DNA of 64,000 bases, taken from Symsagittifera roscoffensis (taxonomy: Eukaryota; Xenacoelomorpha; Acoela; Convolutidae). The stretch covers positions 4,822,193 through 4,886,192 of the forward strand of contig NC_087062.1 in NCBI RefSeq assembly GCF_963678635.1. Direction: 5' to 3'. How positions within the stretch are numbered: the first letter of the stretch is position 1; every line of letters begins with the position of its first letter. Below, piece by piece: positions 11,221 through 22,828 of this stretch. The notes under the pieces were generated by a model. It was given only the letters and a program-made list of their open reading frames with translations, did no database searches and was not told where the DNA came from. The translations under genes were made by a program, and so were the position numbers.

Positions 11221-11432
11221 TTGGAGCGCTAGTTTGATTGTATTCTAAAATTTTTCAATAGTTTACCCTGAACTTCTCATCTATTCTCACAATTAAAAAG
11301 AAATTGAAGAACTGAATTAAAAAGAAGTATGAACCCCTGAATAAACTTTTGGGACATCACAAATCTCCCATTTTGCTTTGTACCAAGTACTAATTTTTTG
11401 ATTTCCATACTTAATAAACCTACCATTTTTAG

Positions 11433-12114
11433 ATGTCGTCCCTGAATAGAAACGTAAAAGGGCAGTGTGGGTACTGTGGGACTATGTATATTCGCCTCAT
11501 AACGCAGCTCGACACCGTAAAATTGTCAAGCAGGGATTATTTTTTGTCCTGATTTTAAGGAACGGGAAGATAGAGAGAAACTCAAAGAGGAGTTGAGTGC
11601 TTGTCAGCACTTTCTGGTGGATACTGAGATGGAGAATGGGAGACACACGGTATTTAATTTTCCAATGTGAAAGTTAGATACCAAGTTTATCAACGAGAAG
11701 ATGGAAGAAGTATTCAATAAGCTGATCTCCACTGCAAAAAAAATCAATATCGGTCTCTGGTCTCTGATTGGTTCTTCATAATGTCGAAGGGGGAGAATGT
11801 CGGTATTAATACGCACACGAAATTATATCTTTTTTAGAAAAAATCGCACTAGCTGAGTACGAAAGCGGATTTGATTACAATCCAGGGAAAAGTTGAAAAG
11901 CTTGATATCGCGGAGAAATGCACTCAAGAACGTCAGAACATTAAGTGGAGGTTCAAGTTGATCACAAATGTCACTACCTTGCCTCGTTTCTCGAAACATT
12001 CCGATGTGGTATCCGGACTCTGTCATACCCGAACCTTTATCAAGAAATCCTTCTGTAAATTGTCTTTTTTCAAAGAATGACACGCAACACTATAAGGATC
12101 ACTTGTGTCTCTTC
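11433..12114 (+). pseudogene. Second polymerase pseudogene, 5' part only
   Basis: A near copy of 8600-9265 that keeps the ATG start at 11433. The zinc-finger leader reads CGYCGTMYI. It is frameshifted shortly afterwards and again near ACQHF. Similarity to the first copy stops abruptly at about 12114, just after CTTGTGTCTCTTC. The upstream 90 bp also match the first copy, so the duplicated unit includes its 5' flank. Confidence 0.65.
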
Positions 12115-12460
12115 AGAGCACAATTTGAAAAACAATTTTGAATGATTCGAAAAACATGAGAATGTTAAAGCTCTGGAAAAGTCGATGCCAGTATTATCGA
12201 AACTAAATTGCAACATATGCTAAATTGAACAGCAGAACAGCAGCAGGAGAAAATAGCGCAAAGAATTTTCCATTTTTCCATATCGGCTTATTTATGATGG
12301 GTCATGTATATTCAACATCCACAACAGCAGTGGAGTTGATTACATTGTTTTAATTAACGGAGACATAATCTAATAAGAGCTGGAAGATTGAAAGTATTTT
12401 TTTAAATCTTGACTGAATGTCTAGAACATTTCATAGATTATTCATGAGATTGCTGAAGGA

Positions 12461-12676
12461 AATGGACCAGAAATAGTTGCTTCACCAGTGGAAAGTTCAA
12501 AAATGATTATTTTGGTAATTGTTGGTGAATGCCCTACAGTAGAAGCAGAAATAAAGGCCTACATTTTGAAAATGGACCAGAAATAGTTGCTTCACCAGTG
12601 GAAAGTTCAAAAATGATTATTTTGGTAATTGTTGGTGAATGCCCTACAGTAGAAACAGAAATAAAGGCCTACATTT
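12461..12676. repeat. Tandem duplication, 110-bp unit, two copies
   Basis: Units at 12461-12570 and 12571-12676 differ at about two bases. Each includes CCAGAAATAGTTGCTTCACC and GTTGGTGAATGCCCTACAG. A frame through each unit is open, but 110 is not divisible by three, so the second copy would be read in another frame. It looks like a recent duplication inside a decayed coding region. Confidence 0.85.
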
Positions 12677-12879
12677 TTCAAGGCCTACATCTTACAAGGC
12701 AGAACTATATATTTTGAAACATATTTACAATACCAACATACCATCATGAGCAACAGGGTTGTTTTCCTCAATATATACTGCTGTAATAAACTGTTTTGAT
12801 GGACATGAAAACACAAATTTGAGAACTTCATCTACAAATGTCTAGAGAGTACTTGATAACTTAAAAGTATATCAAATAT

Positions 12880-13160
12880 TAATGGAAAAGACGACCCAAA
12901 AACAGATACTGTGCACTTCTTTGCCGTAAGTGCGCTCAAGTTAAAAGGCCGGGAGAAGTTGTGGAAACCAATAACCATCACATTTCTCATTTACTTGTGG
13001 AACCTGACCTCATCACGATGGAATCAGAGAAGAGGGATGCAAGCATGGCCTGCCAGAGAAAGCAGCATGAGCTTGTAATTAAGTGAACTCAGTTCAAAAC
13101 TGAAAGATCCGAAAAGAAGCAATTGTAAACTCAAATACCTTGGTTGAGCTTGCATTGATC
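12880..13160 (+). pseudogene. Decayed copy of the ORF at the left edge
   Basis: Aligned to 227-512, sharing CAAAAACAGATACTGTG, TGACCTCATCACGA and GGGATGCAAGCATGGCCTGCC, and continuing past the stop into TTGGTTGAGCTTGCATT. The frame is broken several times. With the left-edge ORF it brackets the 0.5-12.1 kb element. Confidence 0.65.
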
Positions 13161-13199
13161 GGCTTTGCTGATTTCGTGTTGTTTCAAAAATGTTTGTTT

Positions 13200-16100
13200 T
13201 TGCCATAAATTAGCAATGATTTCTTGATGATTTAGCGCTAAAAACAGCTTGTCTCAGATGTGGATTAATTATGAAAAACGATGGTTAGAAAGTGTTTTAG
13301 ATTGTTAATTGCTGTTTTCAAGACTTAATTTTTATAAACAATTATGTTGTTTTCGTTTTTCTACTAAGATTGAAAATAAGGTAACTTTCAATTACTTTTT
13401 TACTTAATATCAAATTATATCAAATCGTTTCTTAATATCAATTTATGGACAAAAATTACAAAACTAAGTTACAAGATTATTGAATTTTATCAAAAATCTT
13501 GTTAAAGTTGATATAATTTGCCCCAAAAATTTATTTGAATCCTTTTCAGCATAATGATTTTGTTCGTAAAATTTTTCGAATGATATTGTTTGAATGTCTC
13601 CGGGTTCCAAGTGCAGATAACCCATAAAAACCAGCGAAACAGCAAATCATTAATTTTTTTGTATAAATCCGAAAATCTTCTTCCAGGTTTGAAGTTCAGT
13701 GATAGTCCTTTAATTTTTAATGATTGGGCCTACATAATTTTTCGGTTTCACTGTTTACTTGAAAAAATTTTGGATGAAAAAAGTGGATAGATTAAATCTA
13801 GTACCACTATTTTTGAAAAACAAAACATTTTGGTCCAACCGGGTTCCAAAAATCCGTCAATTAATACTAACAGATGATGCAATTCGAAATATAATTTTTT
13901 TGTTATGTTTAATTTAGATATAAAAAAAAGGATGAATAAACCCCGAAAATGTGTTATCACAGTGCTGATTTTAATGTATTAACCTTGAATACTTTTTATC
14001 AGGAATTAAACAACAATTGGAGCCCGATTGACTAATGCGAGTCTCTATTTTTCCTCTAATAGAGCGCCAAATATGCGAGTTTAACCCCGGGTAAGTTATG
14101 ACCTACTTGCAAGGATAGCTTTGTGCACGCTTTTACTATAATGAATTTATTGCAAAAATACTTAAGATCTACTTATATATAAATCAGAATATTTTGGCCT
14201 CTTCAATTGGTTGAAAACGCATACATAACAGCAATCAGCAAATACAACATAAAAAAAGCATCACACAAAAAGTACAAAAAATTGCACGATCCAAAACTTT
14301 CTCAAGATTTTAGTTTAAAAAAATAATTTGTCAGCAAAGCAACGAACCGAATTAAAGTGCAACGGTAAAGTCGGCCTACTTTTGAGCAGTTTAATTGATT
14401 GAAAAGCTTACAACAAGGGTTCCTTTCATCTTTAAAAAGCTTTTATTTCTATCTAAAATCTTTAATCATTATATTTTGTACGCATTGCACCTGTCATTGT
14501 TTCGACGAAATACCTTGAATCGGGAAAGAACTTAGGCTGTTAATTGACATTCAGTTTTGAAAACCTGAAAATATTTGGAGGAAAGACAAGGTTGCTATCA
14601 TATTGAAGCTCTTACAGTCATGTCGACATGGATTCCAAAGCGATTCGCATTGTTTGAAAAGAGAAAAAATGTCCTGAATTTTTGTTCGAATTTGAGACCA
14701 AATTGCAGAAGTTTCACAAATAGTTTTTATCTCAACAGTACTTAGACTAAAAACAATATTTAACCTCTTCCGTTTCATTTTTCTGAGGAAAAATTGCTGT
14801 TGTTTTTCTTAGGAAAAACAATTGATTTTTCCGATTCGGCGGCACTAGTCTTCCATTCATTATTGCCGCACCAATATTCTTTTCACTGAAAATCTATGGG
14901 AAAACTACTTTTGGTGTTCAAAAAATGCCAAAAGCACAAGCAGTTTCAATCGAAACTAGAAAAAAGGCTGGCAGATCTTTCCAGCTGTTAACTTTTAAAA
15001 AATGATGCTATTTTGATCCAATCGCCGAAATTTCAAATCAATTATCAATGAAATTACTGACTGCTAAAACTTGAACAAGGCCCTTTATTTTATTTCAAAT
15101 AGTTTTCACGGAAGACAATTTTGATTGTTTAGTATTGTTTTTGTTGGTTTTCCCTCCCAACAGCCAATATAAAAACGTGAATAAAATTTGATCAAATAAC
15201 TGGCTTCAATTCCCGTTGCAATGCAGGATGATTGGCCACGCATTACTTATTTGCGTTCTACTGTGAGTTTGACCGAGTAAATTTTCACAGTGGGCAGAAA
15301 TCGTTTTTCAAAAAATTGGCAAACTTACAGTTTGTAAACTCCAAACATTTACCCAGAACACAGCTGGCAAACTCTAGCAAACGATATCTTCATTGGGCTA
15401 TCAAAAATGTTCGATGAAAAATCAAAACTTGATGCAAAATAGACCAAAACAAAATCCACCGGAAACAATTATGTCCCGAAAAGTTAATATTCCATTCTGT
15501 CTTCCTCTAAGTGTTTGCAATTTAATAAATTGGTAACGAGCAAATGTTTTTCTTAGTTGTCTCCAATGTGCTAAAACTAATAGTATTCGTGTCTTACTCC
15601 GCCTCAGCCTTCAATTCGTCAACTTTTGATAAAAACCATTTTGAATATTTTCCCCTCCCCCACAATCAATCTTCCTATGTTCAAAAAAGTTTCATCATAA
15701 AAGATTGTAAAAAAGTCCCAAATGGGAAAAACGCACAAAGTTGAAATTTTGCAAAGCGTGAATTTTCGAAAACTAAATAAGTGTTATTTCACAGAACGGA
15801 AAACTGACCGGACACCTTGAACGAAAGCATTCTTCTTCGCAACAGAGAGAAAACCAAAAAACAGACACTGAAAGCACAAAAAATTGTGTTCTACCCAATT
15901 CGATTGTGTATTTTCTGAGAGTTTGAATGTGCCACTTTTGAATGGGTTTTGTTTGGGATCTTCTCGCTAAAGTTCAATTTGTATAAGAACATTTAGTATT
16001 CGAGTATGTTTTCCCCATTTGTTGATCAAAAGCAACAACTGCTAATTCTTATCTGTTTATAAGAACATACACACATACACACACACACATACACACACAT

Positions 16101-16141
<41 letters not shown>

Positions 16142-17450
16142 AGGAGATATCTCTGTTTTGACAAAAAAGGTTCAAGTTCTGCTCATCACAGTCCATTAGT
16201 GCGTTACTTTTTCTGCTATAAAGTGTATTCCTGGTGACACTGTAGCAGTTCTTCCGCTCTCGTTCCAACAATATATACCTATTGAAAATTGAAAGGGAGA
16301 TGGCAAAAATCAAGCAAATAAAAGATCGAATAACTCATTAAGAACAAATACTGAGCCTTTCTAGCTTATTGCATGCGCCCTTAAAAATCTTTCATAAGAA
16401 ATTAGTGAATAAAGTGTTAACAAAGAAAAAAATTAGACATTTTGGAACTTTTTTCTACAAACAGATTAAATGTAACTTCTCTATGGGCTTGGATATCAAA
16501 AAAATTGAGAAAATGTTGCAAACAAAGGTTTGAACGATGCCATATAGTTGCACTTTATTGTTTTCCTTTTTTATAGACCAATAATAAAACTTATACACTG
16601 TGTTGTTACAATTAAACAGAACGGTATAAAATCTACAAAAACACTTGAAAATTTGAGCATGTACCTTTTTCACGAGTCTTCAACAAAAACATCACCCAAT
16701 TTTTCAAGTGAAAACATGTGAATATTTTTAAAAGTGAGCGTCATGTTTTAAAATTGTGCAGTACAGTAAAAGTTGTTAGTTTGACCTGATTCTGCTTGAA
16801 CGCAAATGTGGTACATACATCATGTATGAGTCTCAGCGACGACGTTTGAAAGTTACGTATATTATAGTCACGCAGGTATACTGACGCAACTTCAAACTTC
16901 GATGCTATTCTCAAATACATAAAATCACTAAAACAAACCATCTTTCTTCTTAGTTATTATATAAAAGAGCTAGAAAAATATACATAGAAGAAAAAAGAAA
17001 CCATTTGAACGGCTGAATATATCAAGGTAAGTTTTCTCTGCTACCTTTTACCAGCTTAAAATTTGTTAATTTTTTGGTTTCCCAGTATTTTTTGCATGGA
17101 TGTCAATGAATTTTTAAGCTTATTGAGGTAACTTGAAATTAAAATCATAAAACAGTATACCTCCAAAAAACAAATACTCAGAAAAGTGACTAAGAACTTA
17201 AGACTTAATTAAGAACTGTTCTGATAAATGAACAATAATTTCTGTTAAATCACTCCAATGGAGTGTACGCATTGAAGGTCAGACAATTGCCAAAACATTA
17301 TCTTAATTAAAAAGAAATGAGCAATCTCAAATTTTTCTTCACTCGGGAAAAATAAAAGAGTTTGCTTATAAAATGACTAAATTACCTATACTCTTTACTC
17401 AGGAAACTGAAAAAACAAAAATACAATCACAACTAAAGTAAAATAAATGA
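13200..17450. other. No gene seen
   Basis: AT-rich sequence with only short chance ORFs. No splice-bounded exon with coding composition was found on either strand. A dinucleotide microsatellite at 16066-16139 is the only clear structure. Confidence 0.5.
16066..16139. repeat. (CA)n-(TA)n microsatellite
   Basis: A run of CA repeats with a few CATA interruptions passes into about fifteen TA units. A minus-strand ORF translated as alternating Tyr-Ile is only this repeat. Confidence 0.95.
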
Positions 17451-17485
17451 ACAATCTGTTGTCCCACGCTTGATTCAGTCATTTT

Positions 17486-17713
17486 TTAAATGCTGTCGTG
17501 AAAGCTGGAATTTAATATGTCGGAGATCGTTGTCTCGGTCACTAGAACTTGATAACGAGCCGTTTGTGGTTCCGCATTTGTAGTTCCGCAAAATCTGTGG
17601 GGGTTCTGAAGTAAGGGGAATGTGGGTGGAGTTGCGGGAACTGACTCTGACTCTGAATCTGATTGGTCAAATGGTTGAATAATGTTGATTGGTGAAAGTT
17701 GTTGCTGTTGTGG
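17486..17713 (-). CDS. Candidate 3' exon, Pro/Gln/Ser-rich, copy 1
   Basis: On the minus strand a pyrimidine tract and CAG acceptor end at 17714. The frame then reads in phase 0 from PQQQQLSPINIIQPFDQ through an acidic serine stretch and PATPPTFP, to a stop at 17486, giving 75 codons. Two related exons lie at 22421-22828 and 21707-22168. This one has a different C-terminus (ending SSFHDSI). The upstream exons are not identified. Function unknown; the low-complexity composition suggests a disordered tail. Confidence 0.5.
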   Translation of the reverse strand, partial: PQQQQLSPINIIQPFDQSDSESESVPATPPTFPLLQNPHRFCGTTNAEPQTARYQVLVTETTISDILNSSFHDSI

Positions 17714-20365
17714 CTGAGAAAACAATATAACAAAAAGTTTTTTGATTTGGAATGACGACAAATTTTCCGCAGTTGTCCCCACAAAAAAAACAATTACGAG
17801 ATGTTCTGACACATTATTGGAAGCTATCAATTTAATGAAAATTTGACAAAGGGCAATGAGATTTTTTCAACCCCTGTAAAAAAAAACAAGCCAAGCTGAA
17901 ATTTGTGCAAATAGTTTTTGGATATTTTATTCGAAGAACGAGATCTGTAATTGGTTTTTGAAAAGTTGAAAATTTGTAACTAGCGACAACTCGTAATTCG
18001 TAACCAGCGAAATTTCGTGACCAGCATTAATTTGTAATAAGAACAAGCGACATTTCGTAACAAGCAAAAATTCCTAACAAGCGGCAGTTCGTCTCAATTT
18101 GAATCGAAGATTACTTTTTCAATCCCAACAATGTGGCCTAAAATTATTTTTTATTTCCCAATGTTCAGCAATGATTGCTTGGACGTCACCAACAATTTGG
18201 TGGCTAAAAGTTGCCATTTCATTCCCATTTTTAATCGATGATTGCTTTTTCGTTCTCAAACATTTTAGTGGCTAAGAAACTTACCGTGGTACTAGGAAAA
18301 CTATAGTAAAAAAATTCGCCGTTTTCTGGTGCGTGGAGGCCACTGAACAACCACACACTTCCAACTAAAGAAGTCAATAAGTAAGGCAACCAAAAGGGCG
18401 AAACGGGCAAAATAAGGCGGAATGAATTGATTAATAAACATTTAAGCAAGTGAAACAGCAAGCTAGATTTATAAAATAGGCATTGACTACTAATGAGCGA
18501 AGCGAAGGCAGCATTGGTTATCGAAAGGAAAAGTTTTGGCCGAAAATAGGTTATTTTAAAAAAATTGGTTGAATAATAAAAACTGCTACAAAAAATTATG
18601 ATAACACCTACGGGCCTTAAACCAACGGTTGAAAAATAGAGAGCACTAAAAACTATAATAAACAAGTGTACGAAAATAATCTTACTTTACTATTCGACTC
18701 GGCGGGAAGTGCCAGCATACATAGCATGCATAGAGTCTAAGTACGGCCCGCCGAGTCAACTGCGACCTATGTGTGTATTCAATCTACAAATTTGAGATGT
18801 AGCCCGCCGAATCAAATGAACGCCTATCAAAATATCTCATATTGTAAGCATAACTGCTGCGCACTCGAATAGTTGAGTAAACTTTAGTAGGCAAAGCCTT
18901 AACGGAGCTGCGCACCATTCACAAAAAAAAAACTATGGGTGTTGCAGTCGTCGATCGTTTTCTTTTGATTTACGGACTTCGGCTTTGATATTTTTTTCCG
19001 CTTGTTAAGCATCGCTTTCTTGGACACTAAGAGTGTTCTTGATCTTCATATAATGTATGCCTCAACTTAGAAGTTCGTGGTTTGTTCTAATTGGAATACC
19101 GGCGTTGGCAGTCTTATAAAAGATTTTCTGTTCGGAATAATATATTAGGGATCTAACTAGCTAACTATTTGTCTCAATGTCCTCATAAAGTTGTTCCTCT
19201 ATCAATGCGGAAGAATCCCCGCGGAAGAATCTATCAATGCGCAATGCGAAGAGGACAAGGTTTTCTGTGTACCTCAATTTAAATTCAGCGGACCAGCTAA
19301 GTCCATATGTTTGCACAGAGTATGGCGTTTGTTTTTATTGGAATTATTTAAAATTTTCTACTTTATTACTTTTGGAAAAAGTTTTTTCGTTTTACTTTAT
19401 ACCAGATCAGATGATTGATATGGGGCCATCATACGTTTTTAGAAAAGGGTTTGCTGTTCATATACAAACATCCGAAGGATGTATGGAAGTTTCTATAAAA
19501 ATGGATGGAAGCATTTGCCTTTGTGATACTTAAATCCTGTTTCTACTCCAAGACTTTTACCGGTGGCTAGAGAAAACAAATTTTAGTTAATGTTAGAATC
19601 TTGGTATTGTAAAGAGATTTGATGTTCAATGGAATTTCTGTTGATTTAGCGAATCTCTAAATTTCTCTGCCAAAGTTTCGTCTCGGTCAACATTGAAAGA
19701 GACGTGAAAACCACTGGGATTAGAATTAACTATTGGAACTATTTATTCTTAAATTTTGTAAAAAATTCAATTCCAGTGGATTTTCTCAAAATCGATAAAT
19801 CACGGAAAAAAGAATAATTTGAAAATAAAACTTAAGAAACATTTTTTTGTAAACTCCAGGGGAAGGTAATTGGGAGTGAAAAACTTGGAACAGGTATGTT
19901 TATGATCAGCAATTTCAAGGCGGAGCTAAATATCTTTAGGAGAGAGTTTTGATAAAATTGTTGCTTAATAATACGTCAATAGAAAATTCAAAATTGTGGC
20001 CTATGTGATTGTTGCTATTTACAGCATCATTTCTTACATCCGATGGATTGGAAACCAATTTTTGAATCTTTTTCATTGTATTCACTAAAAACGTTTTTCG
20101 TCAAATTGCGAGTTTGGGGTGGGTTTTTCAATTCGATTTTTAGAAATTAGGTAATTAAAGCCCATATCGTTACCCGCAAGATCTTTCTTTATGAAAAAAA
20201 GTGAAAGTAATCTATCGACAGACCGTTGCTTGACATTGCGGACAAAAAGCTTCATGTTTCCTTGCAATTTCGATCTCGGACCCTTTAAAGTTGTTTGTGT
20301 ATGGTTCGAAAGTCCAAACTACTCCCAAAAATTAGAGCTTGTTGAATCAGTTTTTCTTTCCAAAA
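17714..20365. repeat. Segmental duplication unit I
   Basis: Collinear with unit II at 22829-25260, from the intron flank of the PQQQQ exon (GATTTGGAATGACGACAAAT) to the GAATCAGTTTTT block. Offset drifts from about 5117 to 4927 through indels. Unit I is the more diverged copy. The 113-codon ORF present in units II and III is missing here by deletion near 19200. Confidence 0.75.
18696..18757. repeat. Perfect 11-bp inverted repeat (hairpin)
   Basis: GACTCGGCGGG at 18696-18706 pairs with CCCGCCGAGTC at 18747-18757 around a 40-nt loop that contains GCATGC. Units II and III keep only the right arm intact (left arm GACTCAGCGTG), so the structure has decayed there. It is unusually GC-rich for the area. 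Confidence 0.7.
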
Positions 20366-20514
20366 ACTGCTCTCGATGCACCTGTATTCCAATTAGGCAC
20401 AACCTGTTGCTTTTGGCTGGGGCAAACATTAATTTGAGAGGCGTCTGTTTTCACTTACAATTTGACATTACCTTTTAAGTATATGTTCTCCGTTAAATTG
20501 ATTTTTTTTCGGTT

Positions 20515-20739
20515 TTAATTTCTCGAATGCGATGGAAAGAAAGCAATCCAGCTAAGAAAAACGATGAATCCGATACTGAATCTGAGATATTTTTTGTTTC
20601 TACCGAATAGTATGCTTTTTATTGCATGTGGCTTGTCTTCTAACGACATAATTCCTGAGTCTGAAGTTTTGGAGCCAAAATTTTTTTTTCTTTTAGAACT
20701 GACATTCTGGCCATCTAACAGCCAAGTTCTGATTGCCAA
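20515..20739 (-). CDS. Small ORF with one membrane segment, unidentified
   Basis: A 74-codon minus-strand frame whose C-terminal part holds a hydrophobic stretch (FSIGFIVFLSWIAFF) after a basic region. It lies just beyond the end of duplication unit I. No family recognised, no splice evidence and no second copy; it could be chance. Confidence 0.2.
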   Translation of the reverse strand: MAIRTWLLDGQNVSSKRKKNFGSKTSDSGIMSLEDKPHAIKSILFGRNKKYLRFSIGFIVFLSWIAFFPSHSRN

Positions 20740-20919
20740 AGGTAACTAAAACTTGATTGACTATGTCTTTGTTTTCTTTAAGAGATCCTTTAGATCCAAA
20801 CAAATTGTCATGAAAAAGCTGTCATAATGATCGCGCATTCGTAAAAAATTGCACGACTTGAGTTGAGTGGTAGCAAAAACAATGGATAACGGATATGGGC
20901 TCCACTGCTGCTCACATAC

Positions 20920-21199
20920 CCCTCCCCTCTTGTGTCTGAAGTCCCTGGAGTCCCGGTCATACACCCCATCCACGTCCTCATCCGAGCAGAAGTGCATGCT
21001 TGTGGAAGTGACAGTGGGGCCCTGCTGGATGTCCCCCTTCCTCCTGCTTCTACTCAAACTGCTTTCCCTGCTCATATATCCCCTTCTACCCCAGCTGTTT
21101 GAACTGTTTGAGCAGGAGTGGGGGTTCTTGTTCACTTGGTTGTTTAGACGGGGGGTGATGTTTGGTTTCGGGAAGATGCATCTCTGGCTAGAATTTCCC
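20920..21199 (-). CDS. Internal exon of an unidentified host gene
   Basis: On the minus strand an acceptor (TTTACTGCAG, AG at 21201-21200) opens a 280-nt exon: one base completing the previous codon, then 93 open codons. A good donor, GTATGTGAG, starts at 20919, so the exon ends in phase 0. It is much richer in G and C than its surroundings, as NKAIN exons are. The peptide is rich in Ser, Arg and Asn (NSSNSWGRRG, SLSRSRRKGD), then acidic (CSDEDVDGVYDRDSRDF). This suggests a disordered cytoplasmic segment. I do not recognise the protein. Neighbouring exons were not found, and the Pro/Gln exons nearby might belong to the same gene. Confidence 0.55.
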
Positions 21200-21529
21200 C
21201 TGCAGTAAACTAAATTAAACTACCTTTTTAAAAACTACAGAACTTCACTGTGAACTTTGTTATTAAATTATTGAGATTGTGATATAACTAATATTACATT
21301 ACGAGAGCTGCAAATGGTTACACGACCATGTTCCATAATGGTTCCAGCCGATCTGAACTCATCAAAAAAAACAACAACCTGCTTTTCACGTTTTGAACGT
21401 CCCGGGTCAAGCTCATCGTCTCATGTCCTGAACTTCGCGTTCAGAACTTGGCTTTTTCGACTTTCGCGACTAAATGTTGATATGTCCAGACTTTCTAAAA
21501 CTCCCGGCACCATTATGCATTTTGGGTCT

Positions 21530-22187
21530 GAATCCGGATGCGGCACGACCCAAAAAGTCTGCATATGGGTGTGGAACCTCGACTCGGGGCGAGTTTAGAC
21601 AGCTGTCCAATTCTTCATTTCACCCTTAATTTAGTACTTTTGCCATTAATGTTATTACTGTTTAACCATTGATTAATTTTAGACGCCTGCCTGATGACCG
21701 ATCTTTTTAGATCTTAGCAGTCTGAATTTCATACAGCAGATTTTGTTCACAATTTCCAAAGATGTCACTTAAGTTGCGATTAGAACGCTGACCCGGTGTA
21801 AGTTGCGCGTCCAGGAGTTGCGTTTTTGTTGAAGTATCAGTAAAAAAAGATGTATCCAATCCATGTACTGACCCGGAGTGTTGTTTGGATGTTGATTGAG
21901 GTGTTGATGAGGATGCGAGTGAGGGTATCCGGAAGTTGGTATCCGGGTATCCGGGAATGGGCGTGGTTGTTCCAGTGGTGACACCAGCCCCCCGTCCTTC
22001 CTGAGAGGCTACTGCTGCTGTTGTTGTTCTTGTTATTGCTGTTTTTGTTAATCTGTTGGGGTTCTGAGGGAATGGGAATGTGGGTGGAGTTGAGGTAACT
22101 GACTCTGAATCTGAGTCTGAATCTGGTTGGTCAAATGGTTGAATAATGTTGATTGGTGAAAATTGTTGGATGCGACACCTGGATCTA
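21530..22187. repeat. Tandem unit of about 657 bp, copy A
   Basis: Begins with GGATGCGGCACGACCCAAAA and runs through the Pro/Ser/Thr-rich exon copy. The next unit starts with the same words at 22193. The two copies are very similar, including the CTGCTGTTGTTGTTCTTGTT low-complexity stretch. Confidence 0.8.
21707..22168 (-). pseudogene. Pro/Ser/Thr-rich 3' exon, copy 2 (5' end lost)
   Basis: The frame from FSPINIIQPFDQ through SESVTSTPPTFPF, a Thr-rich stretch and PIPGYPDTNF to a stop at 21707 gives about 150 codons. It keeps the full C-terminus with QRSNRNLSDIFGN. Its acceptor and PQQQQ start are missing: upstream sequence joins the GGATGCGGCACGACC flank of the next unit instead. It may therefore not be spliced in. 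Confidence 0.5.
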
Positions 22188-22828
22188 AACCTGGATGCGG
22201 CACGACCCAAAAAGTTTGCACATGGGTGAGGCGAATCGACCGGGGGAATGTTCAGACAGTTGTCCAATTCTTCATTTTACCTTTAATTTGGTATTTTTGC
22301 AGTTAAAGTTATGACTGTTTAACATTGATAACCCTTAGAAACCTGATGACCGATCTTTATAGATCAAGGCAGTCTGAATTTCATACAGCAGATATTGTTC
22401 GCATTTTCCAAAGATGTCACTTAAGTTGCGATTAGAGCGCTGACCCGGTTTAAGTTGCGCGTCCAGGAGTTGCGTTTTTGTTGAAGTATCAGTAAAAAAG
22501 ATGTATCCAATCCATGTACTGACCCGGAGTGTTGGTTGGATGTTGATTGAGGTGTTGATGAGGATGCGAGTGAGGGTATCCGGAAGTTGGTATCCGGGTA
22601 TCCGGGAATGGGCGTGGTAGTTCCAGTGGTGACACCAGCCCCCCGTCCTTCCTGAGAGGCTACTGCTGCTGTTGTTGTTCTTGTTATTGCTGTTTTTGTT
22701 AATCTGTTGGGGTTCTGAGGGAATGCGAATGTGGGTGGAGTTGAGGGACCTGACTCCGACTCTGAGTCTGAATCTGGTTGGTCAAATGGTTGAATAATGT
22801 TGATTGGTGAAAATTGTTGCTGTTGTGG
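22188..22828. repeat. Tandem unit of about 657 bp, copy B
   Basis: Direct repeat of 21530-22187. Here the unit runs into an intact acceptor and on into segmental unit II. Confidence 0.8.
22421..22828 (-). CDS. Pro/Ser/Thr-rich 3' exon, copy 3 (splice acceptor intact)
   Basis: A TTTTTTTTCAG acceptor (AG at 22830-22829) is followed in phase 0 by PQQQQFSPINIIQPFDQ, acidic serines, GPSTPPTFAFP and PIPGYPDTNF, ending at 22421 after 135 codons. Compared with copy 2, one T is missing in a T-run near 22497. This shifts the frame and gives a different, shorter C-terminus. Either this copy is damaged or copy 2 is. The upstream exon is unknown, as is the function. Confidence 0.5.
   Translation of the reverse strand, partial: PQQQQFSPINIIQPFDQPDSDSESESGPSTPPTFAFPQNPNRLTKTAITRTTTAAVASQEGRGAGVTTGTTTPIPGYPDTNFRIPSLASSSTPQSTSNQHSGSVHGLDTSFLLILQQKRNSWTRNLNRVSALIAT

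Noticed and set aside
16026-16313. ORF with alternating Tyr-Ile and Val-Cys
   Set aside because: A product of the TA/CA microsatellite.
18100-18665. 144-codon minus-strand hydrophobic ORF
   Set aside because: The corresponding frame is broken in duplication unit II and there are no splice or family signals.
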